Part shown: positions 36,744-45,950 of the stretch, in pieces
Layout of the letters: each line of letters begins with the position of its first letter
Position numbering within the stretch: the first letter of the stretch is position 1
DNA from: an uncultured Eubacteriales bacterium
GTDB taxonomy: Bacteria; Bacillota; Clostridia; Christensenellales; Aristaeellaceae
Assembly (NCBI GenBank): GCA_900315315.1
Contig: OMYT01000008.1
Location: forward strand, 1 to 64,000
Reading direction: 5' to 3'
Length of the DNA: 64,000 nucleotides
The notes under the pieces: model-generated
What the model was told of the DNA's origin: nothing
Databases searched by the model: none
Seen by the model: the letters and a program-made list of their open reading frames with translations, nothing else
Translations under genes and position numbers: made by a program

Positions 36744-37711
36744 GGTTTCTCTTTGACTTCATCGCCTTCGATAGAATGAGAAATCCGATTCAGCCGTGCC
36801 ATTTCGTCAGCATCCAGATGCCAGTCCTGAGACAGTACGTTTTCTTTCAGCTGATCTGAATTCTTAATCCCTACAATCGGTATGGAGTCCGGAAGATAAT
36901 CAAGAATAAAACGAATCGCCGTCGCTGCACAGCTTTGTCCGTGTTTTTTACTGATCTCGCGAAGTGTGTTGACAATCTTCAGATTCTGCTTCAGTTTCTC
37001 GCCATGGAAATTGATGTATTCTTTTCTTCTCCGGCGATCGTTTTCTCCGAATGTGGAATGTTCATCATACTTCCCGGTCAGCATACCCTGCCCGAGACTG
37101 CCCCATGTCATAGGCGTCACGTTCAGAATTATCTCGGTTTGATGAATCTCCGCTTCCCATTTTCTGCAGCAGAGGGAAAACTCATGCTGGGATGTAATAA
37201 ATTTTCCATTATAGGGTTTACATAAGGCAAGAGCGTCCGGTCGTGCGTTGGAAATACCAAAATAACGAATCTTCCCGGCTTGCTGTTGTTTCTCCAGTTC
37301 CTCCACGACCTCTGCGGGCGGCGTTATCTGATCCCAGTAATGGACAACATAGATGTCGATATAGTCAGTTTCCAGTCTCCGAAGTGACGCTTCCAGTGCC
37401 TGCCGGAGATAAGCCGGAGAATTATCGATAACGGTCGGCTTGCCCTTCTGCGCCTTTACGCCGAATTTTGTCTGGATAACAACCTCATGGCGGAGACCGT
37501 TCAGCCCTTTGGCAAGCGTCCTTTCGGATTGTCCAAGGCCGTATGTATCGGCGGTATCAAAGAAATTGACGCCAAGATCCAGTGCCGTATGGATAGCGTC
37601 AATGAAATCCGTTTCCCGGGTTTCACCCCAGCCATATCCGCCCATAGGGCAGCCGCCGATACAAAACCGGGAAACAGTCAGGTCTGAATTCTTGATCGTG
37701 ATTTGTTCCAT
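36725..37711 (-). CDS. Aldo/keto reductase
   Basis: 328 residues. AKR fold with FFDTADTYGLGQSE (catalytic Asp/Tyr), TKFG (Lys) and IYVVHYWDQ (His), and the NADPH site IVGIKNSDQLKENV. In this locus it could make or modify a polyol or sugar aldehyde, for example for the CDP-polyol pathway, but AKRs are promiscuous and I assign no substrate. It overlaps the following GT4 gene, so it is part of the polysaccharide transcription unit. Confidence 0.85.
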   Translation of the reverse strand: MEQITIKNSDLTVSRFCIGGCPMGGYGWGETRETDFIDAIHTALDLGVNFFDTADTYGLGQSERTLAKGLNGLRHEVVIQTKFGVKAQKGKPTVIDNSPAYLRQALEASLRRLETDYIDIYVVHYWDQITPPAEVVEELEKQQQAGKIRYFGISNARPDALALCKPYNGKFITSQHEFSLCCRKWEAEIHQTEIILNVTPMTWGSLGQGMLTGKYDEHSTFGENDRRRRKEYINFHGEKLKQNLKIVNTLREISKKHGQSCAATAIRFILDYLPDSIPIVGIKNSDQLKENVLSQDWHLDADEMARLNRISHSIEGDEVKEKPWQKEF

Positions 37712-37766
37712 AATTTGGCTCTTCCTTATGATGTGTATACTAAGATAATATAAAGCGATGATATTG

Positions 37767-38711
37767 TCATCTTCGTTTTAAAACGGCACAGGTAAGCGTT
37801 GCCTGATTCTGAGGGGCTTCTGCATCCAGTCCGCTTTCAAATGAACGGTTGCCGATGGATTCCGGATATGAACCATCGCTGAATATGAAAGCTTCTGTGC
37901 CCTGAATCATTTCAATAGCGAGTTCCAGGGCCTGTTCTTCCAATTGTCTCATACTCAGTGAGGAGCGGATTGACGGATCATACGGATTTTTCCATTCTTC
38001 ACATCGTTCGTTTTCAATGTCCGCATCCTGATATGCCAGCTCTGCGTAGCTCAGGGAAAGAAGATTGGTATTCTTCGTCAATCTGCTGAGCATTCTGTAG
38101 AAACTGCCAGTCGGGTCCTCGGCCAGATGAACAAACCGCCGTTCATCCTTCAGTGCCTGGTTCATAAGATCCCAGGCGTCATGCCAGCCGAAAGCTTCTG
38201 CATATGCGTCATTCAGCGCGCTGCGGATTCCGGCGGGTAAATCCGATTGCGGGAGAATGCTGCCGGTAATCGGTCGCTCTTTTCCATTGAGCCCGTGTTC
38301 ATCCAGTCGCTTTCTGTCTATGGCATGCTCTATGGAGCGATGGTTTCCGGCGTTTTCTTTCCCCGATCCTGTCCGGTAAATGATATAAGGGTGGCAGATA
38401 CTGTCCAGTGCGTAATGTGTCAGGAACCCGGCCAGATATGAGAAAAGGAGTTCCCTTTGGGCATCTTCGTTTCTTTTTGCTTTTTCGGCAATACTTCTGA
38501 ACAGTTTCCCGCAGCCCTTTGTATGCATCTGGTTGCTCTTCCGATGCTCTGTCCGCCAGCGTGGAAGATTACGGTAATACACAATACCGAGTGGATCCGG
38601 TCCGCGGACACCGATATTCCAGAGTTCAGGATTGATCTGTTCCCTTGTCCCCTCTGGCAGTTGTTCCAGTACGTTCTGCGCAAAATAGTAATGTGTTACA
38701 ATCTCGGGCAT
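37767..38711 (-). CDS. Zinc-dependent phospholipase C-like protein
   Basis: 314 residues starting MPEIVTHYYFAQNVLEQLP, with PELWNIGVRGPDPLGI, LAGFLTHYALDSICHPYI and HRSIEHAIDR. This His/Asp arrangement matches the bacterial zinc-dependent PLC/S1-P1 nuclease-like fold. There is no signal peptide, so it would act in the cytoplasm; Clostridial homologues of this type are uncharacterised. Its place among exopolysaccharide genes is unusual, and a link to lipid-linked intermediates is only a guess. Confidence 0.75.
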   Translation of the reverse strand: MPEIVTHYYFAQNVLEQLPEGTREQINPELWNIGVRGPDPLGIVYYRNLPRWRTEHRKSNQMHTKGCGKLFRSIAEKAKRNEDAQRELLFSYLAGFLTHYALDSICHPYIIYRTGSGKENAGNHRSIEHAIDRKRLDEHGLNGKERPITGSILPQSDLPAGIRSALNDAYAEAFGWHDAWDLMNQALKDERRFVHLAEDPTGSFYRMLSRLTKNTNLLSLSYAELAYQDADIENERCEEWKNPYDPSIRSSLSMRQLEEQALELAIEMIQGTEAFIFSDGSYPESIGNRSFESGLDAEAPQNQATLTCAVLKRR

Positions 38712-38851
38712 ATATCCATTCCTTCATTTTCTTCAGGGCTTTTCAAACTTGTTAACCTCAAAATAAATCATATAGAAAATCGTATGGATTCCTGGGGTCT
38801 GTTTCTAAATTCAATCGGAATGCTTACTCTATGCAAACATAACCCGAATTC

Positions 38852-39943
38852 CTATTCATCCCTATACCTGAGTCGTTTCATATTGCAGGCATGGATCATG
38901 GAGTTATAAGCCTGAAGGATAAAGCTCATCTCGCCGTAAGTGGCGCCGGGGATTTCCTTTTTTTCGTCATCCGGATCCGTTCTTGGTTCTTCAGCCAGTT
39001 TCAAATACTCCTCGCCTTCCACGCCTGAAAAGATCCTTTTGAGTTCAGCAAGAATCTCGTTGATCATCCGGATCTGGATAAGGCTCATAGGAACATACGG
39101 ATTCTTCCCCGCCTGACGGACTACGATATCCCTTTGTCCTTCCAGGATATCGGACAGGAAACTGATTCTGTCCATTTCCGCTGCCTGCAGCTGGACAATC
39201 CGGACCATCCGGATGCTGTCCAGTTCTTCTTTTGCCTTCTGGTTTTCTTCGCTGACCTTCCGAAGATCTTCGTTGAGCCGCTCCTGTTCTGAGATTTTCT
39301 GGTCCAGAATAGCTTTCTTTTGTTTCAGTTCCTCCAGCATCTGTTCCTCCGTGGGTTCTTCCGGTTCAGGCGTTTGTGGGGAGAACTGTGCGGCCGTGTC
39401 GCGGGCTGCCCGGTCTGATCTGTTATCTTGTTCGGCCATATTTCCCGTGTCACTCTTTGACTCCGTTTCTCCTGAACTGTCGGATCCTGGCTTATCCGTT
39501 TGTTCCTGTGTTTTCTTTTTCGGTTTCTTTTCCCTCATGATCATCGGATCATTGAAGAGTTTTCCTTCTTTATCGAAGTATTCGTGATACTTTTCATTGA
39601 TCAGCATCATGCCGGGAAGATGCCATGAAATATCCGTCCCGATCGTGACTTTTTCATTGCGGCCCTGCTTCTTTTCCCTGTCGTAGGTCTGACCGGTGAT
39701 CAGCTGAATGTAATATTCGCTGCTGTTCTCGTTTTTTCTGAATCTGGTGATCCGTCCGGGAATCTTCGGGATCTTTGCAACAACTTGTCCGTTTCCCATG
39801 TCAAATTCGTTCACCTGGAGTTTTTCGACATCGAAAGTTTCCGGGTGTTCCAGATATTTGGTATATTGATTGACTGGTCTGCCAGAATCAACCCGAATCG
39901 AGTTATACCAATTGTTCCGGTCCCGCTTATCAATAATCGGCAT
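38852..39943 (-). CDS. Uncharacterised coiled-coil protein
   Basis: 363 residues, no family recognised. The N-terminal ~130 residues are beta-rich and contain EYYIQLITGQTYDREKKQGR and VTIGTDIS, loosely like the N-terminal domain of IS1634/IS4-type transposases (a strand pair, K/R-rich loop and IG turn). The middle is a low-complexity charged linker (about 135-200), followed by a clear coiled coil (about 200-260: ELKQKKAILDQKISEQERLN). The C-terminus is helical (YGEMSFILQAYNSMIHAC). Cytoplasmic, with no membrane segment. Not an obvious exopolysaccharide enzyme; together with the neighbouring AAA/nuclease gene it looks like accessory cargo. Confidence 0.55.
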   Translation of the reverse strand: MPIIDKRDRNNWYNSIRVDSGRPVNQYTKYLEHPETFDVEKLQVNEFDMGNGQVVAKIPKIPGRITRFRKNENSSEYYIQLITGQTYDREKKQGRNEKVTIGTDISWHLPGMMLINEKYHEYFDKEGKLFNDPMIMREKKPKKKTQEQTDKPGSDSSGETESKSDTGNMAEQDNRSDRAARDTAAQFSPQTPEPEEPTEEQMLEELKQKKAILDQKISEQERLNEDLRKVSEENQKAKEELDSIRMVRIVQLQAAEMDRISFLSDILEGQRDIVVRQAGKNPYVPMSLIQIRMINEILAELKRIFSGVEGEEYLKLAEEPRTDPDDEKKEIPGATYGEMSFILQAYNSMIHACNMKRLRYRDE

Positions 39944-40028
39944 ATTTCCTGTCTCACAAGTTGTACGCTTTTGATAGAACTAGTCTAACCATTTTCTGGA
40001 AAAAAACGGATAACACCTTCGAAAGCAA

Positions 40029-41624
40029 TCAGGGATACTCCATAATCCTGCAGGTATGCTTTCTCTCCCCTGCCGGCGCGTCCTTGTCATAGTTGATCCC
40101 GACCAGCAGGATCCTGCTTCCGTAGTTCTTCAGTACGTCCGGATACTGTTTTTTCAGAATCTGATCAATTGCTCCGTCCTTGTTCTTGTTCCATTTCAAT
40201 TCAATCACCAGCGCCGGCCAGTCTGAATCGCGTTTCGGAAGGTAAACAATATCCGCGTATCCGTCTCCCGAAGGAAGCTCTTCAAATAGCAGGTAATGGT
40301 CCCGGTATGTATAATAGGCCAGCTTGATTACACTGCGAAGGCTGTCTTCTTTGTTGTAGTGCAGCGGTGCTGATTCTTCTCTGTGGATTTTTTCAATTTG
40401 AGCCGCTACTGCTTCCTCTCTCATCTCCAGTGTGTCCTGAAACAGTTGATCGCTTTCATGAAGGCGCTTCATCGTTGCCTCATGATCCACTTCCCGGACC
40501 GCTTTCTGGAATTCCTGCCTGATCTCCTCGTTTGGGATGTGAACTGTCCCGCTTTCTGAGTCATAGGCAAGATAGCCGAGGTGAATCATAAGCGTCAGAA
40601 CATCGTCTTTTCCTCTGAAAGTGACCAGATCATTGGCAAAGCCGGTTGTGGATACCTTAACGTCCACACCGCCGATCAGCTCCGCAATCGTTTTGGTCAG
40701 GCCGTTATAGGGTTTACTGATGTAATCCATCAGGCCCTCTGCCGCGGAAGTCTCTGTCCAGTAGGAGTCGAAATCCTTATAGCGGATAGCCTTCATCACG
40801 GAATTGGGGTTGTATACCGCGCCGACGTCTTTGAATTCATATCCGTCATACCACTGTTTCATAAGCTCGAAGCTGATGTCGTGCTTTGCGCAGAGATCTT
40901 TTACTTCCTGTTCTGTGAAGCCCACATACTTCCCGAACATTCTCGGTTTGACAACCGTAAACTCCTCAAAATCGGACAGTGCCGACTGTGAACCGTCTTT
41001 CTTAATAGGCAGAATTCCCGTCATATAGACCGCCGCGATGGCCTCGGGGGTAAAATTATTATTCTTGAACCAGCCTCTCAGCATGTTCAGAAAAATCTCC
41101 TGATTGGTCGGATCTTCTTTTGCCTCTCTGATCAGAGCATCCCATTCGTCGATCACAAAGATGATCTTTGTCTGGGTACTTCTGACAAGATTCAGCATTT
41201 CTTCATTCAGCGTATTCCCTTGTTTCAGTTCAGGATAGATTGTTCTCAGTTCTTCGGAGATGGATCGGCTGATGGTGAGCGGCAGATCGGAAAAAGACTG
41301 CTTTCCCTGTTTGGCGGTTGAAACAAAGCCTGATATATCGAGGTTAATCACATGATATTTGTTCAGATGCTTCTCATAAGTTTCATCCTGCGCAATCTGA
41401 AGATGGCTGAACAGTTCACGGGAATCGCATGTCCTGTCATAGTAGGCGCACAGCATCTGGGCGGCATAGGATTTTCCGAACCGGCGGGGTCTGCTGATGC
41501 AGGTCAGATTCTTTGTAGTGTCGATCGTATGATTCAGCAAAGCAATCATACCGGTCTTATCGACATAATCACTGTTAAGAATTCGCATAAATCCGCTGTT
41601 GCCCGGATTGAAGTATGTGCCCGT
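40029..41624 (-). CDS. AAA-ATPase-like / PD-(D/E)XK nuclease family protein
   Basis: About 531 residues. N-terminal GTYFNPGNSGF, YVDKTGMIALLNHTI and the Walker-A-like SRPRRFGKSYAAQML, then FVIDEWDAL (Walker B), are the AAA-ATPase_like domain. The C-terminal part ends with GYADIVYLP...ALVIELKWNK, the D and ExK of a PD-(D/E)XK fold. These two-domain proteins are abundant and often multicopy in gut bacteria; role unknown. The family normally starts at the codon before GTYFNPG; here that codon is ACG, eight bases after AAGGAGG. An internal ATG twelve codons later would delete a conserved motif, so I use the ACG and flag it as odd. Confidence 0.75.
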   Translation of the reverse strand, partial: TGTYFNPGNSGFMRILNSDYVDKTGMIALLNHTIDTTKNLTCISRPRRFGKSYAAQMLCAYYDRTCDSRELFSHLQIAQDETYEKHLNKYHVINLDISGFVSTAKQGKQSFSDLPLTISRSISEELRTIYPELKQGNTLNEEMLNLVRSTQTKIIFVIDEWDALIREAKEDPTNQEIFLNMLRGWFKNNNFTPEAIAAVYMTGILPIKKDGSQSALSDFEEFTVVKPRMFGKYVGFTEQEVKDLCAKHDISFELMKQWYDGYEFKDVGAVYNPNSVMKAIRYKDFDSYWTETSAAEGLMDYISKPYNGLTKTIAELIGGVDVKVSTTGFANDLVTFRGKDDVLTLMIHLGYLAYDSESGTVHIPNEEIRQEFQKAVREVDHEATMKRLHESDQLFQDTLEMREEAVAAQIEKIHREESAPLHYNKEDSLRSVIKLAYYTYRDHYLLFEELPSGDGYADIVYLPKRDSDWPALVIELKWNKNKDGAIDQILKKQYPDVLKNYGSRILLVGINYDKDAPAGERKHTCRIMEYP

Positions 41625-41671
41625 GTCCAGCCCCTCCTTTCCGCTCAGTCATGCTTTCGGTGCATCCGTTT

Positions 41672-44164
41672 TTATTCCTTGCTGACAGCAACCAGCGTAA
41701 ATTGTTTTCCGGCCAGCTTGTCCAGCTGTTCTTTGCTCAGGATGACGCTGACGCTGCCGTTCTTCTGAACCTGCCCGGCCTGTACGAACCACCTGGTATG
41801 GCGATTCTCGGTATTGCCGAAAATCAGGTAAACGGTGTCGCCCGGTTTGTATTTGGTCTGGAAAGCAAACTCAACCGTGGCGGATTCGACATTCTGGTAC
41901 TCGCTCAACGAGGCCGTAATAAATTCGTTGATGGTCCGGTACTCCGTAGGAATCTGATCCCGGATCTTCTTCGGGAATGAAGCCAGGGCGCCGGCGTCGG
42001 GATCCGCCTCTTCCTTCACCTTGTGCTTTTCCTTGATCTTCGTCAGATCAACGGAATCCTTTTCGTCGGATATGGTACCAAAATCATCGTCTGAGTCCTC
42101 CGGATCCTCATCTTCATCCTCTTCATAATCGTACATTCGGACCGGGACGATAGCGTCTGCCCAGGTGGACTGATCGGCAATCCAGTACTCGTGAATGTCC
42201 TTGGTGTAGAAGTCAAAGTAGACGTTGATGTATACCGGAAGAATAGGCAGCGTCTCGCTCAGCCTTTCCTGGAAGCTGACCCATTTCTGCATGTAGGTCA
42301 GTACGTCCTCAGGCTCTGTGCGGTCCATATCCTCCGCCATGCTGAAAAGCTCCGAATGAACGGCCGGCAAGCTGTCTTTCGCCATGCTGTCGGTGAGTAT
42401 CCTGGTACCGACGGCGAAAATGGCCGACGGATTGAAGGCGGTGGAGAAGTTGTTTCCGAGATAGAGAAGGTCGCAGTCGGCAGAAGCGGTACCGTCAAAA
42501 ACGTGTTCCAGCTCGCCGATTGTCGACTGGATCAAAGCAACCTGGAAACCTGCCTGGGTCAGATTGTCAATGAAGTATTGGGTCAGCGGCTGCTCGATCT
42601 CCGTTGTTTTGGTATAGGAGATAGTCAGTTGCAGAGGTTGGAGCGTTCCGTCCGTCTCCTTGTACCGTATACTGTCTTTTCCGGAAGTGAATGTTTCGCC
42701 TTTCTCGTTTAGCGTCCAGCCGTCCTCTTCCAGCAGACGGACTGCCTCCTCCGGGTTGAACGGGTATCTGGTCAGGCCGTCAAGGTTGATGGCTTCCCAG
42801 GCTTCCTCCTCCTCCTTGCTGAGCGGTTCCCCGTTGGGCGGCGTATAGATCATAGCTCCGGTGGCAATCTGATACATCCACTGGCTCAGTCCGTACAGGC
42901 CATCAGCTTCTATACCGTATGCCCCTGTATAGTCCCTGATGAATGCTGCCTTGTCCAGGCAGTATGCCATCGCCTTGCGCACTTTCTCACTTTGCGCAAT
43001 CGGACTTGTCGGCAGGAAGTAGAAATAGGTCAGCCCGGTCCGGGGATAGGTGGCCCGGGTATACTGAGGCTGTTCGGCGTTCAGTTTCAGTCCCTGCTGA
43101 ATGGATTCAGCCAGCATGACCTTGTTCAGCAGCGCGAATTTGCCTGTGCCGAGCTCAGTGATCATGGTATCGTTCAGTGCGTGGGTATACGTAATACCGG
43201 CGATTCTCGGCTTTTCACCGGCTTCATTGCCCTTGTACCAGGGATTCACGGCAAATTCGGCGGTGGTTCCGTCAAAGGACTGAATAGTGTACGGCCCGCT
43301 GCCGGGTACCGGATGGAAAAGATAACCGCTTTCAGGAGTCAGGATGGTTTCCCGCAGCAGTTCTTCCGTAAACAGCGGTTCCGTTTCCTTCTTTTTCTCG
43401 TTGCCGATATAGACTCCCGCGCCGTCATCATAGACTTTGCATCCGGGAGCGATTGTCCCGATGGGATACGGCGAAAAATTCAGGCGGGAAAGCTCGTAGA
43501 AATACGGCAGGCTCTCTTTCCTGACAACGAAGACCAGATGAAAGTCATCGATCACACTCAGTCCGGCCAGTGTTTCGGTCCTTCCGGCCGCATAATCCTC
43601 ATAGCCCAGCAGGTAGTCGCAGTTGGCGGGTTTGCCCCCGAGACTGGCGATAACGGGACTGCACTGCAGCAGTACCGAGAAAGCGTAATCCCAGGACCGA
43701 ATCGGTGTTCCGTCCGAATAGTGCAGATCATCGTAGAGGGAGATCAGATAGCGGCGGTTTCCGTCCTCGTCATCGCCGATCGAGCCGCCGCTGACAACGG
43801 AACGGTCGAAACGGAACATGCTGTTCCCGGTATCCCAGGTCACCAGGTTATACCCTGTGACCAGATGGCGGACGTCAATATCACTGGTGTTGGTACCCCA
43901 GAGATCGGTAAAAAACAGTCCGTTCATCTGTGTGGGATTGCCGACGGTCAGATGATCGTAGTCATACTCGACGCGGATGGTCTGTTCCTGCTCGCTGGTA
44001 CCCGGCGCTTCCGACTCAAAAACAGCTGTTTCGTCTTCAGGGAACTCATCGTCGAATGCCTCCGTCCCGACTTCTGATGCATCCGTCTCTTCCGCTTCGC
44101 CGAGCGCGGGCAACGCGTTCAGGGTCAATATACAGACCAGGATGATACTCAGCCACTTCTTCAT
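41672..44164 (-). CDS. Large secreted OppA-like solute-binding protein with C-terminal extension
   Basis: 830 residues. A signal peptide (ILTLNALPALG) without a lipobox cysteine, an acidic linker, then an SBP_bac_5-type fold: YLISLYDDLHYSDGTPIRSW, GSGPYTIQSFDGTTAEF, NPWYKGNE and SEKVRKAMAYCLDKAAFI. After the binding domain come an Asp/Glu-rich spacer (about 690-720) and an extra beta-rich domain of about 100 residues (FAFQTKYKPGDTVYLIFG). Typical OppA proteins are about 550 residues, lipidated and next to permeases; here there is no lipid anchor and no permease. It may have been recruited to bind peptide or glycan fragments at the surface, a role I infer only from context. Confidence 0.75.
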   Translation of the reverse strand: MKKWLSIILVCILTLNALPALGEAEETDASEVGTEAFDDEFPEDETAVFESEAPGTSEQEQTIRVEYDYDHLTVGNPTQMNGLFFTDLWGTNTSDIDVRHLVTGYNLVTWDTGNSMFRFDRSVVSGGSIGDDEDGNRRYLISLYDDLHYSDGTPIRSWDYAFSVLLQCSPVIASLGGKPANCDYLLGYEDYAAGRTETLAGLSVIDDFHLVFVVRKESLPYFYELSRLNFSPYPIGTIAPGCKVYDDGAGVYIGNEKKKETEPLFTEELLRETILTPESGYLFHPVPGSGPYTIQSFDGTTAEFAVNPWYKGNEAGEKPRIAGITYTHALNDTMITELGTGKFALLNKVMLAESIQQGLKLNAEQPQYTRATYPRTGLTYFYFLPTSPIAQSEKVRKAMAYCLDKAAFIRDYTGAYGIEADGLYGLSQWMYQIATGAMIYTPPNGEPLSKEEEEAWEAINLDGLTRYPFNPEEAVRLLEEDGWTLNEKGETFTSGKDSIRYKETDGTLQPLQLTISYTKTTEIEQPLTQYFIDNLTQAGFQVALIQSTIGELEHVFDGTASADCDLLYLGNNFSTAFNPSAIFAVGTRILTDSMAKDSLPAVHSELFSMAEDMDRTEPEDVLTYMQKWVSFQERLSETLPILPVYINVYFDFYTKDIHEYWIADQSTWADAIVPVRMYDYEEDEDEDPEDSDDDFGTISDEKDSVDLTKIKEKHKVKEEADPDAGALASFPKKIRDQIPTEYRTINEFITASLSEYQNVESATVEFAFQTKYKPGDTVYLIFGNTENRHTRWFVQAGQVQKNGSVSVILSKEQLDKLAGKQFTLVAVSKE

Positions 44165-44220
44165 CTTGGAATCTCCCTCTGTCAGTTTTTCTCAAAAATA
44201 CCGTTTCCAGTCAGGATGCT

Positions 44221-44754
44221 TTATTCAAAACTGATGCCGACGTTGACAATGGAAGAACCCAGACCCAGAGGCGTCTCGAAATCTTCGATGGTAAACAGCT
44301 GTAACATCCGGCTGATTGCGAACGCCGGATTCTCCGTTTCTTTGGAAAAATAGATAACGACAAACTGCAGGTTACGGGTAGGCATCGTGCCGCTGACCAG
44401 GCCGGTTGACACGGTATAGCCGTCAATCACGGGAGAAGGAACGCTGTAAGCTGTCCCTGCCTGCAGGGCCGCGCTGTACGTTCCTGCGGCGGTGGATCCG
44501 TCCTCGAATACGTAGCGGATGGTCAGATTGAATATCGTCTGCATCTCTTCCTGAAGCTGGATGGTTTCTTCGCTTTCCTTGACGATTTCTACCTTGGGAG
44601 GGATAACTTCCTGATCTTTGTCCTCTGGCACGGTTTCGATGACCTTCGTCTTGGGGATGTTCTTGTTCTCCTTGGAATCTGCCGCAAGAGCCAGCATCGG
44701 CATAACGGCAATCAAGAGGGCCAGGAGTACGGTAAACAGCTTTTTCATGGTCAT
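44221..44754 (-). CDS. Secreted MucBP-like protein
   Basis: 177 residues. A signal peptide (LLALLIAVMPMLALA), a charged linker (about 27-60), a MucBP-like repeat (IRYVFEDGSTAAGTYSAALQ, then YSVPSPVIDGYT) and a helical end. There is no anchor motif. MucBP domains are found in adhesins and surface proteins. It lies between the OppA-like gene and a small ORF within the polysaccharide locus; a role in the envelope is inferred. Confidence 0.75.
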   Translation of the reverse strand: MTMKKLFTVLLALLIAVMPMLALAADSKENKNIPKTKVIETVPEDKDQEVIPPKVEIVKESEETIQLQEEMQTIFNLTIRYVFEDGSTAAGTYSAALQAGTAYSVPSPVIDGYTVSTGLVSGTMPTRNLQFVVIYFSKETENPAFAISRMLQLFTIEDFETPLGLGSSIVNVGISFE

Positions 44755-44766
44755 ACGTCCTTTCTT

Positions 44767-44886
44767 TTATGATTTTGTAGTGGGTTCTCTTTGGGGCTGG
44801 TTGATGATTTTCTGTGTGTTGGTCAGTACGGTTTCGTGCAGCAGGGGTCCGTAGTCGTTTTTCAGGCGTTCCATCGCCTGGGTCAT
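44767..44886 (-). CDS. Small ORF (39 residues) with a strong ribosome binding site
   Basis: MTQAMERLKNDYGPLLHETV... is encoded in the gap between the LCP gene and the MucBP-like gene. AGAGGAG lies eight bases before the ATG, better than many annotated starts here; an in-frame ATG fifteen codons upstream has poor spacing. The predicted peptide is soluble and helical with a basic tail (QREPTTKS). No family recognised. Could be a real small protein or a coupling leader for the next gene. Confidence 0.45.
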   Translation of the reverse strand: MTQAMERLKNDYGPLLHETVLTNTQKIINQPQREPTTKS

Positions 44887-44939
44887 ATGGGTTTCTCCTC
44901 TGGGAAACGCATGAATTTCCTGTGTAATCATCCTCTCTC

Positions 44940-45950
44940 TCAGCGTTCATTGTACAGGTGTGTCATAACCCAGTTCGTGGTGCTGCCCTCCTCCGGATAG
45001 AATTCCACAAAGCCGTCGTCAGACAGGGTGTATTCGCCGGGAAGATAGTCGATGGGCTGCACTTCATAGTTGTGTGCTTCGTCGATTTCCTGCAGCAGAG
45101 TCTGTTCGCTCAGGTTGGTCGTGGCGATCTGCCGCATCGTTGACAGGAATTCCGAGGCGAACCCCGTATCCCGGGAGAGGCGCTGATTCATCTTTGATAT
45201 AGCACCGCGCATGTAGGTGGCCTGACGGTTCATGCGTTCCGCGTTGGTACCGGCTCCGACGGTTTTCCGGGTGCGGACAAAGGTTTCGGCATCCTTTCCG
45301 CGCAGAGTGATCGTATGGCCCTTATACCATTCCGGATTGACGCTCGTCATATCTTCCGGGATCGTGACAGGCACGCCGTCCAGCGCGTCCGTCAGTGTGG
45401 AAACGGCACTGTAGTCCACCATGTAGTAACCGTCAATTTCCACCCCGTCCAGCAGGCCTTCCACGGCGCGCTGGGTATACTTCGCGTTGTCCTCCGGCCG
45501 GGAACCGTAACTGTGTGCCAGGCAGATCTGAAGCTCCCGCGTGCCCGTCTCATTCCCGTATACGCCCAGTACCGTGACCTCGGTCATCGTATCGCGGTCA
45601 ATCTGAAGCTGATGGATCTTCTTTTCCCCGTGATCGATGGCCAGCAGCAGCAGGAAGTCCGCCTGTCCGCCGTTCCGGTAGTTGTTCGTCCGGGCGGCGG
45701 TTTCTTCACCGGCTTCCTTGTCGATGCCTCCCAGGAGAATCAGGGTCAGGGCGGTTTTTTTCCGGTAGCGCTTCCCCTGCCAGGAAATAACACCTTCATC
45801 AACGAATGCCTGGGTTCCGGTTTCCCGTTTTTCATGGTATTGGGAATCCCACCCCTGTCCGGACAGGTAAAAGACCAGAAACAGACCCAGGAGCAGGATG
45901 CCGGCGATGATCCATTTCAGGACCGGAGAATGATGCCGGTGTCCGCTCAC
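44940..45950 (-). CDS. LytR-CpsA-Psr (LCP) family glycopolymer ligase
   Basis: 336 residues. One N-terminal membrane helix (WIIAGILLLGLFLVFYLSG), then the extracytoplasmic LCP domain with ADFLLLLAIDH, IDRDTMTEV, TDALDGVPVTIPEDM and the active-site Arg cluster RTRKTVGAGTNAERMNRQ. LCP enzymes transfer undecaprenyl-linked polymers to peptidoglycan, so the product may be a wall-attached capsule rather than free slime. Its start overlaps the BY-kinase stop by ATGA. Confidence 0.9.
   Translation of the reverse strand: MSGHRHHSPVLKWIIAGILLLGLFLVFYLSGQGWDSQYHEKRETGTQAFVDEGVISWQGKRYRKKTALTLILLGGIDKEAGEETAARTNNYRNGGQADFLLLLAIDHGEKKIHQLQIDRDTMTEVTVLGVYGNETGTRELQICLAHSYGSRPEDNAKYTQRAVEGLLDGVEIDGYYMVDYSAVSTLTDALDGVPVTIPEDMTSVNPEWYKGHTITLRGKDAETFVRTRKTVGAGTNAERMNRQATYMRGAISKMNQRLSRDTGFASEFLSTMRQIATTNLSEQTLLQEIDEAHNYEVQPIDYLPGEYTLSDDGFVEFYPEEGSTTNWVMTHLYNER

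Noticed and set aside
40029-41624. Restriction or CRISPR-type nuclease
   Set aside because: The AAA-ATPase_like plus PD-(D/E)XK arrangement belongs to a widespread uncharacterised family, and no methylase or cas partner is present.
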